Below are positions 35,501 to 43,010 of a stretch of 64,000 bases of DNA, one piece after another; position 1 is the first letter of the stretch; every line of letters starts with the position of its first letter. This stretch comes from Lichenostomus cassidix (lineage: Eukaryota > Chordata > Aves > Passeriformes > Meliphagidae), in assembly GCA_008360975.2 (NCBI GenBank), contig CM039182.1:108552443-108616442 (forward strand), given 5' to 3'. The position numbers and the translations under genes are program-made. The notes beneath the pieces are model-generated. The model was not told where the DNA came from, ran no database searches, and saw only the letters and a program-made list of their open reading frames with translations.

Positions 35501-37376
35501 CATAAACTGTCACAAAAACTCTATTATCTTCATTATTCCTTGAAATAGCTCAAGTCACAACTTGGGAACTCTATTCTTAATATCATCACCATATAAAAGT
35601 TTTTTGAGTCTGCAATGGACTGAATCAGAAGTAAAAGAAATCACGTCTCAAAATAATAACCTCATGTTCAGGTATCTCGATGTAAAGCACATCAACAAAG
35701 CTGTTGTTTATTTTTATAGCCATTCTTTGCGCTTTCTTACTAAGCCCGGCAACAAGTTGCCTATTATTAAGATCAATTTCCTGACTTTACTGTTGTGTTC
35801 TTCCCTCTTTGTCTGTGCTGGTTTCAGAAACTGCTTTGTAAGAAGGGGCAAGGAAATAAAAAGTGGTTAAAGTTCAACCATTCTTATGTGAACAGGTCAA
35901 GTCATCTCTCATACATTAAGTATTCCCTGGACCAATTACTGCCACAGCTACTGTCTGTTACTTCATTCAGTTATGCCAATAACGCTCAGACTGAAATATA
36001 TATAAAACCATGCATATTCCAAATGAAGGAATACACAATTTCCTGGCATAGTTTAGTCTTCTCTTCAAGATCAAATAAAATAAAATAAAAGAAAAAATAT
36101 TCTTACACACAAACTCTTAAAAATTGAAACTTCCCAATGAAAATTTGGGACAATCTCCACAGCAAATCAAAGCACTGCACTCGTGTAACACATTTTCATG
36201 CTGGAGACATGGTTTTCAGCATGTGGACAGTCAGCCTGACATTCCCCGTGGCACTGTGGCCAGGAGTGCCAAGGCAGTGGGGAGTTCCCCACCTCCCCCA
36301 TCTGCAGTGTAAAGTGCCAGTGCAGAACTGACATGGTCTGGCAGAGTCAAGTATCTCCATCATAGCAACAGCTCTGCTTTAATCAGCATGCACACCGCTA
36401 ACTACAGTAGAACATATCTTTATATGATTAAAATTATAAGCACAAAGTTAAAGCTCTTTCTAGCCTGAAATACTGAGGAACTGGTCATATTATGACATCT
36501 GACAACTCTTTGAGGTTGGTACCTGAAAGGAGGCTGTAGCCAGGTAGGGATCAGCCTCTTCTCCCAGGCAACAAGGGACAGGATGAGAGGAATTAGCCTC
36601 AAGCTGTGCCAAAGGTTGGACATTAGAAAGAATTTCCTCCCAGAAAGGGTGATTAGACATTGGAATGGGCTGCCCAGGGAGGTGGTGGAGTCACCCTGAG
36701 GTGATGAGACTGGACATGGCACTTAGTGCCACGGTCTATTTGACATAGGGGTGTTTGGTCACAGGCTGGACTCGATGATCCCAGAGGTCATTTCCAGCCT
36801 GGCTGATCTGGCATTCTGTATTGTTTGCTCTGCACCTGTACGGATGTACAGCAGCAGGGCTTCAGTGGGCAACAGGAAACCGTGAGAAACAAGTCTTCAC
36901 AAGTTTACAGCAGCAGTTGGCTCCCGATGCCCAGAACAGCAAGGAAAGTGCAACAAGCCAGCACTCCGCAGCGGCTCCGGAGCCAGGCTGACATGTGTGT
37001 CCTGACACCGCGGCGAAGGTGTATGCTGCTCGACACACACAGCTCAGCGCAGGGACCTCTGACAGCTCCCAGCCCGGTAGAGCCGCGCTGACAGCGCCGG
37101 TCTGGCCGTGTGTGAGCCGCGGGCAGAGCGGAGCGGAGGGCGAGCAGCGGCAGCGAGGCGGGCGGAGGCGCACGGAGCCCGCGGGCACTCACCGATCGTG
37201 GCCATGTAGGAGGTGGCAGCAGAGCCGGCGGGCGGCGAGACGGGCTCCGTGTACCTGCGCACGATGGAGGTCTTCCCCACGCAGGACTCTCCGGCCATCA
37301 CGATTTTTACCAGCAGCGGCCGCGGCTCCGCGGCGCCGCCCGGCCCTGGCCCTGACCCCGGCCTCAGCCCCGCCAT
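5449..37376 (-). CDS. Rab-family small GTPase, six exons, 216 aa, subfamily unassigned
   Basis: Joining six minus-strand exons (37376-37193, 31704-31644, 28441-28303, 20077-19988, 14787-14686, 5523-5449) gives 651 nt with no internal stop, and every intron is GT-AG. The product has the P-loop GESCVGKT (residues 29-36), switch I Thr60 in ATIGIDF, DTAGQE (83-88) with the catalytic Gln87, NKCD (141-144) and ETSAK (169-173), so it should bind and hydrolyse GTP. Rab hallmarks are [18 protein letters not shown] and LVYDIT. The C-terminus KKRTCCAF is a dual-cysteine signal for geranylgeranylation, which implies a role on vesicle or organelle membranes in trafficking. The closest remembered relatives are Rab8/10/13 and Rab26/37, but the hypervariable ends match none that I know. 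The ATG at 37376 is the first in frame and sits in a strong context (gccATGG). The specific cargo or organelle cannot be told from sequence. Confidence 0.93.
5524..14685 (-). other. Rab intron 5 (9.2 kb), no other feature recognised
   Basis: This is the longest intron of the gene. It is AT-rich, with an A17 run at about 8961-8977 and several short homopolymers. The short open frames in it have no recognisable protein similarity. I saw no clear LINE fragment, which makes it cleaner of repeats than the other introns. Confidence 0.6.
14686..14787 (-). CDS. Rab exon 5: ETSAK motif and helix 5
   Basis: This 102-nt exon has phase 0 at both ends and encodes residues 159-192: [19 protein letters not shown] followed by [20 protein letters not shown] (169-173) is the G5 guanine-base motif. 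The following amphipathic stretch is the last helix of the G domain. The acceptor is gtttttcag and the donor is gtaggc, which is weaker than the other donors. Confidence 0.92.
14788..19987 (-). other. Rab intron 4 (5.2 kb)
   Basis: It holds one large antisense-to-plus CR1 copy at 16295-17400, which lies in the same orientation as the Rab gene. The rest is AT-rich, with no exon or RNA gene recognised. Confidence 0.6.
16295..17400 (-). mobile_element. Old CR1 LINE, about 1.1 kb, 5'-truncated
   Basis: On the minus strand the element runs from an RT region at ~17400 to a 3' end near 16297 ('aatcatggaatcaatcacagaaatc' in plus orientation). Plus-strand landmarks are 'tttttaaagatacacatcatgctggcatctttctagtca' (17187-17222), 'gagccaaagctggacacaatactccatgtgg' (16732-16763), and 'aatgcagcccagtatcttttaagcc' (16828-16852). 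Each matches a remembered antisense CR1 block in the expected order. It has many indels and is probably internally deleted around 17030-17060. Open frames at 16727-16975 and 17305-17631 on the plus strand are antisense shadows. Confidence 0.75.
19988..20077 (-). CDS. Rab exon 4: NKCD guanine-specificity motif
   Basis: This 90-nt exon has phase 0 at both ends and encodes residues 129-158, [16 protein letters not shown] then [18 protein letters not shown] (141-144) is the G4 motif that selects guanine. The phrase [10 protein letters not shown] is close to the corresponding stretch of Rab10 and Rab8 as I remember them. The acceptor is tctcttttag and the donor is gtatct. Flanking introns are 8.2 kb and 5.2 kb. 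Confidence 0.92.
24485..24700 (-). mobile_element. CR1 LINE 3' end fragment
   Basis: In plus orientation the block reads 'gatttaggttggcatggacttctgga' through 'ctgggcacctatttgagcatttgaacactcc...gaagaactttttgcc'. This is the reverse complement of the CR1 3' UTR and C-terminal coding end, so the element points along the minus strand. Confidence 0.7.
26239..26340. repeat. Interrupted (ATAG)n microsatellite
   Basis: About 100 bp of GATA/ATAG units is broken by two identical interruptions ('gatgatagatatag'), which gives a higher-order pattern, and it decays into 'gatggatgatagatgg' at the right end. A plus or minus translation of it yields meaningless Ile/Tyr/Leu/Ser-rich frames. Confidence 0.95.
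27005..27375 (+). mobile_element. CR1 LINE 3' fragment
   Basis: Sense CR1 C-terminal coding end and 3' UTR: 'gaggaggggaaatagagagaatg', 'aagagacaggacatgtgg', 'cattaggaagcatttctttactgagaaggtggtg', 'gcatttggacaatgccctta', and the tail 'ggactagatgatccctgaaggtccc'. A local duplication of 'attaggaagcat' with 'taggac' sits at about 27152-27183. Confidence 0.8.
28303..28441 (-). CDS. Rab exon 3: DTAGQE, switch II
   Basis: This exon completes Trp82 and encodes residues 83-128. It starts with DTAGQERF, the G3 motif with the hydrolysis Gln87, then the switch II stretch [13 protein letters not shown], the strand FVLVYDIT, and helix 3 [14 protein letters not shown]. His91 and Leu93 replace the more usual Arg and Ile of ERFRTI in Rab8. 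The acceptor is ccttcag|G and the donor is gtaaat, with phase 0 at the 3' end. Just upstream of the acceptor the intron holds a (TG)n(TTTG)n run, described separately. Confidence 0.93.
28462..28491. repeat. CA/CAAA microsatellite next to Rab exon 3 acceptor
   Basis: On the plus strand this is (CA)5-6 followed by (CAAA)4-5. In the Rab pre-mRNA it reads (UUUG)n(UG)n and ends about 20 nt before the exon 3 acceptor, inside the usual branch-point and polypyrimidine zone. Confidence 0.9.
29035..31022 (+). mobile_element. CR1 LINE, about 2 kb, 5'-truncated, with broken ORF2
   Basis: This is the longest CR1 in the window, on the plus strand and opposite to the Rab gene. It starts inside ORF2 upstream of the RT domain and ends with 'attctatgattgtatga', the CR1 3' tail. 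Coding remnants occur in order: [10 protein letters not shown] and [12 protein letters not shown] (29270-29415), NYRPVSLTS (29690-29715), [20 protein letters not shown] (30078-30140), LHLGQGNPG (about 30290-30310), and [18 protein letters not shown] (30358-30410). The palm motif that is normally FADDT reads LAKDS at about 30167-30181, and several stops and frameshifts separate the pieces, so it cannot encode an active enzyme. Confidence 0.93.
29169..30720 (+). pseudogene. CR1 ORF2 reverse transcriptase, broken
   Basis: The reverse-transcriptase reading frame of the CR1 copy is split into open segments at 29169-29522, 29624-29854, 30038-30259 and 30256-30720 in different frames. In an intact CR1 this protein nicks target DNA and reverse-transcribes the element RNA. 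Here the endonuclease half is missing, and the second catalytic aspartate region is altered (LAKDS). It is not a host gene. Confidence 0.88.
31644..31704 (-). CDS. Rab exon 2: switch I/interswitch (IDFKVKTV...LQIW)
   Basis: This 61-nt exon is too short to stand out as an open frame. It completes Gly62 and encodes residues 63-81 plus two bases of Trp82: [13 protein letters not shown] and TRVKLQI. This is the RabF1 motif (IGIDFK) and the interswitch strands. The acceptor is a pyrimidine run ending cttctag, and the donor is gtaagt. Phase 1 to phase 2 fits exons 1 and 3 exactly. The partition of TIG|IDF...QIW|DTAG resembles what I recall for Rab8-type genes, which supports a Rab8-like ancestry but would need an alignment of gene structures to confirm. 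Confidence 0.92.
33108..33131. repeat. Perfect 24-bp palindrome
   Basis: The arms TTTTCATTGAAG and CTTCAATGAAAA are exact reverse complements with no spacer. The site has the AAGCTT centre. No function is known. Confidence 0.9.
33567..33647. repeat. Nested inverted repeats (MITE-like arrangement)
   Basis: Outer 13-bp arms CATATTGACTTCT (33567-33579) and AGAAGTCAATATG (33635-33647) are perfect reverse complements. Between and overlapping them are two smaller hairpins, TTGACTT/AAGTCAA (33571-33587) and TTGACC/GGTCAA (33600-33616). The TTGAC core therefore occurs repeatedly in both orientations within 81 bp. No transposon family is recognised. Confidence 0.85.
34165..34205. repeat. (TACTCC)n short tandem repeat
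   Basis: About 40 bp of imperfect 6-bp TACTCC/TACTCT units on the plus strand, with one unit shortened ('taccctactcc'). Confidence 0.9.
36515..36825 (+). mobile_element. CR1 LINE 3' fragment
   Basis: Sense CR1 end: 'acaagggacaggatgag', 'ttggacattagaaagaatttcctcccagaaagggtg', 'cattggaatgggctgcccagggaggtggtggagtcacc', 'gctggactcgatgatcccagaggtc' and 'attctgt'. It is less diverged than most copies here. It lies 0.1 kb from the CpG island, inside intron 1 and opposite to the Rab gene. Confidence 0.88.
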
Positions 37377-37500
37377 GGCGGGCGCCGAGTGCCGGCCGGG
37401 CCGGGCCGGGCAGGGAGGGCTGGGCGGGCCGGGGCGGGGCGGGAGCGGGCCTGGAGCCTCCTCAGCGCCCTGCCAGCCGCTGCCCCGAGCCGAGGTTGGG
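36950..37500. promoter_or_regulatory. CpG island and TATA-less promoter of the Rab gene
   Basis: GC and CpG content rise sharply here against AT-rich surroundings. The island covers exon 1 and its upstream side. GC boxes are visible, GGGGCGGGGC at 37431-37440 and a gggcggg at 37422-37428, 50-65 bp upstream of the ATG at 37376. No TATA box was seen. This is the pattern of a broadly expressed CpG-island promoter reading on the minus strand. The exact transcription start cannot be told. Confidence 0.75.
37193..37376 (-). CDS. Rab exon 1: N-terminus, P-loop, switch I
   Basis: This exon encodes residues 1-61 and the first base of Gly62. An 18-20 residue Gly/Pro/Ala-rich N-terminal extension is followed by beta strand LLVKIVMAG and the P-loop GESCVGKT (29-36). 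Cys32 sits where Ras has Gly13; small residues other than Gly (Ala, Ser, Asn) occur there in other Rabs. Between the first helix (SIVRRY) and the switch I Thr60 there are about six more residues than in Rab8, in the stretch [16 protein letters not shown]. The exon ends ATC-G before the donor gtgagt, a phase 1 junction. The frame stays open upstream for about 52 codons but contains no ATG, so the start at 37376 is preferred. The exon lies within the CpG island. Confidence 0.92.
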
Positions 37501-37529
37501 AAATCATGCAAAGATACAGCTTTTTTTTT

Positions 37530-40500
37530 CAAGAAGTTTCATCACCGGGGAGGAAGCGGGGAACTTTCACAAGCCCGATGACGCTTCCCCCGTCAAGTAC
37601 AGAAATAAACAGTCTGGTTTCACATTGCTTCCTAGCGTTAAATCAGAGGCAGAGGAAACAGGCTTCAAGAATTTCCTCTTTTTGACTTTTAATTTGTTGT
37701 CATCTGACTGTAAAAGTGACTCGTAACACACACAAAAAACCCCAAGCCAAATCAAAACCCCTGTATCTGCAGTGTAGGCTTGCTGCAGGTATGTCTGGAT
37801 GTTTTTACCAGAATCCCACACTGTCCAAATCACAAGGCTCATGGCCATTTGCCAGTGTACACACAGAAGTGTCATAAACTTAGGAACAGGATATATTTCA
37901 ATGAAAAGTGCTAATGTATGTTTGAAAATGTTTGTGTCTATCTAGGCCTGCAAAGACTTCCTATGGGATTTGACACTGTCACCTTCAACTCTTCAAGCAA
38001 CAAATGGATCAATTTATGTACCAGAGCTGTAGATGTGACACCCCTGCGTTTTGTGGAGGACAATTTATGACTCAGGGAGCTCCATCTAGCATGACTGAGG
38101 ATCACAGAACTAGGGCCATCAAGGTTGGAAGAGCCTTTGGGATCATCTAGTCCAACCATCAACCCAGCACTGCCACAGTCACCTGTAAACCACTAAACCA
38201 TCTCACCAGCACCAGATCCAGACACCTCTTAAATACCTCCAGGGATGGTGACTCCACAAATGTCATCTTATCAAAGGCCAAATATTAATTCAGTCTTATG
38301 TCCCATTCACCCCTCACATGAACCTCCACCTCAGCTTGCCAGTATCAGTCTTGGTAACCTCTAGGACTTTGTGGTCGAAAATCTCCAAAGGATATCAGCA
38401 ACCTGTTTCTCAGTCAGTGCAGTTTTCTTCATTGCTGGAAGAATGAAAATTTCTGCTACAAGCTGGGAAATAATGAGTAGGAAACAACAGATTAAATCAG
38501 CTACTGAGTTAGGTGGGCTTTTTAGGTGTGGTCTCTGAGATGTGACTGTGTAAAAACACAACACTAGAAAATGAGGCATCAGTTAAAGTGTTTCCATTAG
38601 GAACGGAGTAAGGTTGTGTATTGGTGAGTCTGAACTGAGCAACTGTTGGTGGAAAAACATGAAGCCACAGGATGCTTTCAGGTGGCACATCATGTTAAGA
38701 AGGCTTTTTGGGAGCCTAGCCTGTACAATAAAGCAGGAGGCATGTGGCTTGCTTGGTTCAACAAAACAAAGGCTAGCAGGGAATGTGGTTACTCTTTGCC
38801 TGGGATTCAACTATAAGGAGGCAAAAAAAGCTGCTTAAAATAAAGAAAACATAGTGAATAGACATACACTGACCATGAATATGGCTAAGCCAAAATTTGT
38901 GAGGTTTCTAATATATTTCATAAAAGTCTTGCAGTTGGGGTAATTGAGAGAAAATTCTTGGTAAAGGCAAAACAAGAAGAATGTGTTAGAGGGGCTGTAA
39001 CTGCTTGAAATAGGGAAGGACTGTATTTCACAAATCAAAGTACTTCCTATGAGGAAGATCCCCTGCTATCTCAGCAGCCCCATGAAGTTCTGCTTTCCCA
39101 TGCAGAAATTTGAAGTTACCATTGTTATCCCAGATATGAGGGAAGATGGGGTGCTGGCATCTCCTGGTATTTCTCATGGGTCAGAGGTGATGATGGGCGT
39201 GGGAAATCTCTTACATAGGTAAGGAAACATCTGCAGGCACAAATGAGTGTCTCCAGCCAGATGTGCATCAATCCTGCTCCAGTCCCTCTGTCAGTACAGC
39301 TGCTGGAGTGAGGACAGTGGTGCAGTATCCTGTAGATGGATGCTGTAGCATGGGTTGGACAGAAGTGATGTGCATGTGGGTAGCACACTGCTTAGCAGAC
39401 ACACCCTAAGGCTTTGTCTTTACTGGGAGACTTCTCCCGCCATCTGCTCTGAGGTTGTCCTTCTCAAAATAGCTTTCTTCAAATTCAGGCAGTGCTGCAG
39501 CTGCCTGCAGCAGTGAGATTTACGTGTTAGCTTGGACTGATGATGTTAACAAGGATGCTACATTAGGTCGATCTTTACCCTCTGCTGTCCGTCAGGCCAA
39601 CCAATTTAGATTAAAAGGCTCTCCATAGCATTTTGTACATTCGGGTGTTGATTTATGAGCCATGTGCAAGGCAGGATTCTTGCCAAATTCCTAATGAGAC
39701 TCCAAATACCCGGGGTTACCGCTGCTCTCAGTGAGTTACAGTATCACTTTTCCTCATACTCCTATCCACAAGGGGACAGTCTTTCCATCTCTTACCACCG
39801 ACTAAAACCATTTAAAAGTTAGCTCCTTGAAAAAAATACCATTCAATGAATGATTTTTTTTTTAATACATGTTTCATGCTTTAGAAAAAAATTCCAGATC
39901 TTTGTAAACCATATGATATTACAGTACTTACAGAGCTAATCATAAGCAAAGTTAGTTTAATGAAGCTAATGACTTGAAAATAATGACTATGCCTACAAAA
40001 TAATGGTGTAAAGCACAAAATGAAGTTTCCGTTATGTTTATTGAGACATCCTTGAAAAAATATGTATTTTCTTCTCATTCAGCTTTTTTGATTGTTCACT
40101 TCCATTTCTTAACTCTGTCCAAAAACATAGTAGTACTAATACCAATACTACAAAAACGAATAGTACTAGTAATAAAGACACAGTTTTTAAAAGCATTTTA
40201 GTGGGAGACATTTGAATTTTCCTGTAGAAAAATGACTAGATTACTATAATTTAATTTTATAAAATGTTAGATCATAAAGACATCACATTCATTTTTCTTC
40301 AATGTTTGTAAATTGTTGCATTTGCTCTCATAGATGTGATTCTTACATTTTTGCTTCTTACCTGAAACATTTAGTTTAGAAATAGCTGCTTCGTTTACTC
40401 TGCATACAGAAATACTTTGGGCAAAGCAGATAATGCTATATTTTTAAATTCTCAAACTGCTCACACCTTTTAGTTTGCAGTAGTGGGGCATATGACCCCA

Positions 40501-41720
40501 ATCTCTCCTGATAAGTTGATACAGCAGCCAACATTTTATAGAGCCAAACCCCCACAGAAGTGGGATAACTCCTCATTGCAGTTACAGAAAGTACTGTAAA
40601 GTGCTCTGAATGCAGGAAGGAACCAGAGAGATTCTTCAGCAAAATATTAAATGCAAACCATGCACCATAATCTTGTCACTAAGCCTGCTTTGCACATATT
40701 TGCAAGCAACCATCACTAAAAAAAAAAAAAGAAAAGTTAAGGAGAACATAAATATGAACCAAGGATGAAGAAACATTCTTTTGAAACATAAAGGTACCAT
40801 TACAGATGCCACAGCCTCCTTAATAAACGAAGTTTCCTCCTTAATGAAATAAAGCTTACAATATATTTCAAAGTGGTTCAATATATTTCCATTTGAAATT
40901 ATTTTGATGAAATATTAGAATACTAATGCAATTACAAATATTAGCAGCATATTCATGAAAGTTTTCCTGAGCTGGAGATATAAGCTAAAAATGATAATGA
41001 GAAGAAAGAGCAAGGCTTAATTTGGATTTAAAATCCTCGGTACTAAGTCACTACTTGTGTCAGGATTACTCACTGAATAGATTCTCTTAAGTGACCAAAG
41101 TGGAACTTTTTGCTTTCATTTCTGTTAAGATAAAACCCCTCTGAGTGGACAAAATTGAGGTAAATTACTCATGATAAGCAAAACAGGGTTCACTAATCCT
41201 TAAATGAAATTTCTGGGCCAACTGTAAAGTATTTTAGTTATTTAAGAGACAGGATTCTCTGTCAAACCAGAATATAATTTTTAAGATTTCATCAGAGAAC
41301 AGGACATGTGTCTGAGTCAGAATGACTCAAATGTGTGGTTACTGATAAAAACTGCTGAAAAGTGATTGCAATGAGGTACCCATTGTTTATAGCTGCTCAT
41401 GATCCACATTGGATTTGCAATAGGTTTTAATTTTACTTTCTTCAATGGCAGAAATCATCACTACATTCTGCCTTGGCTTATTATCTTCAGTTCGTGTATC
41501 CCTTGATATCTCTGGATTCAAAGCCATGTTTCTCAATATATTTGAAAGAAGCAGTGCAGTGGTCACAGTAACAGGTAATTTCAGCTGCTTGAAGAATAGT
41601 AAGGAGAATAAATGAAAGATGTGAGGATTTCCATAATCAGAGAGAGAGGTAATTGAGGCTAAGAGAAATATTTTACTTACAGAGACAAGTAAGAAGGATG
41701 CTGATATGTTATAGGGGAAG
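37530..41720. other. Upstream flank of Rab gene; one CR1 fragment, otherwise nothing seen
   Basis: Apart from the CR1 piece at 38095-38270, no exon, RNA gene or known repeat was recognised. The short open frames have no recognisable domains and look like chance frames. Confidence 0.55.
38095..38270 (-). mobile_element. CR1 LINE 3' end fragment
   Basis: In plus orientation: 'ggatcacagaactagggccatcaaggttggaag', 'gatcatctagtccaaccatcaacccagcactgcca', 'cctcttaaatacctccagggatggtgactccac'. This is the reverse complement of the avian CR1 3' UTR, so the element reads on the minus strand. Confidence 0.85.
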
Positions 41721-41722
41721 AA

Positions 41723-43010
41723 GTAGGGTCACAAGTCGTGCCAAAAGCCTGCTCCAGTTCAGTCTTTCCACAGGGTTACAGACTCCTTCAGGCATCCACC
41801 TGCTCCAGCGTGGGTTCCTCCACAAGCTGTAGGTGGATTTCTGTGACACCATGGACATCCAGGGGCTGCAGGGACACAGCTACCTCACCATGCTCTGCAC
41901 CACAGGCTGCAGGGGAATCTCTGCTCTGGTGCCTGGAGCACCTCCTCCCCCTTCTGCACTGACCTAAGTATCTTCAGAGTTGTTGCTCTCACATATTTTC
42001 ACTTATCTCTGGCTGCAGTTGCCATGGAGTTTTTTTCCCCCTCCTTCCTGACCTGGACAAACTTGAGAAGTGGGCCCACAAGAATGTCATGATGTTCAAC
42101 AAGATGCAAGGTGCTGCACCTGGGTGGAGGCAATCCCAGATCTGAGTACGGACTGTGAGAAAAAGTCATTAAGACAGCCGTGTGGAGAAGATCTTGGGTG
42201 TTCTCATGGATACAAAGCTGTACTTGAGCCAATGCTGTGCTGTCGCAGCTAGAAGGCCAACCTGGGCTGTATCAAAAGCAGCAAGGACAGCAGGCTGAGG
42301 CAGATGGTTCTTCTCCTCTACTCCACTCTTATGAGACCCCACTTGTAGAAGTGCATCCAGGTCTGGGGTCCTCAACACAAGAAAGACATGGACCTGTTAG
42401 AACAGGTCCAGAGAAGGGCCATGAAAATGATCAGAGCGATGGAGGACCTCTCCTATGAAGACAGGCTGAGAGAGCTGCAGCTGTTTAGCCTGGAGAAGAG
42501 AAGGCTTCAGAGAGACCATTCAGTACAAGGGGCTTTATAAAAAGGAGAGATGGGAACTTTTTATATGGGCAGATAGTGACAGTACGAGGGGCAATGGTTT
42601 TAAACTGATAGAGGGGTGGTTTAGTTTAGATGTTAGGAAGAAAAAGAGAGTAGTGAAGCATTGGAAGAAGTTGTCCAGAGAAGTTGTGGATGGCCCGTGT
42701 CTGAAAGCATTCAAGGACAAGTTAGACAACCTGGTCTAATGAATGGCATCCCTGCCAGGGCAGGGGTTGGAAAAAGATGATCCTTAAGGTCTCTTCCAGC
42801 CCAAACCATTCTGTGGTTCTATGATTAACTCTGTTATCCCAGGTGCACTACCACCATCAATGATGGGCTCAACCCTTTGCCAGCTGCAGGTCCATTTTGG
42901 AGCTGGCTGGCATTGACTCTGTTGGACATGGGGGAAGCTTTTAGCAGCTTCTTACAGAAGCTACCCATGCGGTTCCCCTGTCTACAAAAACAATACAGAA
43001 AATATCTTGG
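41723..43010 (+). repeat. GC-rich interspersed repeat split by a CR1 insertion
   Basis: The left part (41723 to ~42040) holds phrases such as 'cctgctccag', 'cacaagctgtaggtgg', 'ggctgcaggggaatctctgctctggtgcctggagcacctcctccccc' and 'ttctgcactgacc'. The right part (~42832-43010) holds 'actctgttatcccaggtgcactaccaccatc' and 'ttggacatgggggaagctttt'. I recall both halves as adjacent parts of one multicopy avian sequence, possibly part of an LTR element. The family is not assigned. A CR1 copy sits between the halves. Confidence 0.5.
42046..42831 (+). mobile_element. CR1 LINE, about 0.8 kb, inserted in an older repeat
   Basis: Sense CR1 runs from the late RT region ('gacctggacaaacttgagaagtgggcccac', 'gatgcaaggtgctgcacctgggt') through 'tacttgagccaatgc', 'gtctggggtcctcaacacaagaaagacatggacctgttagaacaggtccagagaagggcc', 'cagctgtttagcctggagaagagaaggct', to the 3' end 'ccaaaccattctgtggttctatgatt' at 42827. 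Stops and frameshifts break the reading frame. Confidence 0.9.

Larger units (their letters stand above)
31705..37192 (-). other. Rab intron 1 (5.5 kb)
   Basis: It holds a CR1 3' fragment at 36515-36825, a CTACTC-type tandem repeat, a perfect 24-bp palindrome, and a nested inverted-repeat cluster near 33.6 kb. No exon was seen between exons 1 and 2, and the phase fit leaves no need for one. Confidence 0.65.

Noticed and set aside
37377..37532. N-terminal extension of the Rab by 52 codons upstream of the ATG
   Set aside because: The frame is open but the first codon there is TTG and no ATG lies upstream in frame; the ATG at 37376 has a strong start context.
36995..37726. 243-codon plus-strand open frame across the CpG island
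   Set aside because: It runs antisense to Rab exon 1, is Arg/Ala/Pro/Gly-rich as any GC-rich frame would be, and shows no domain.
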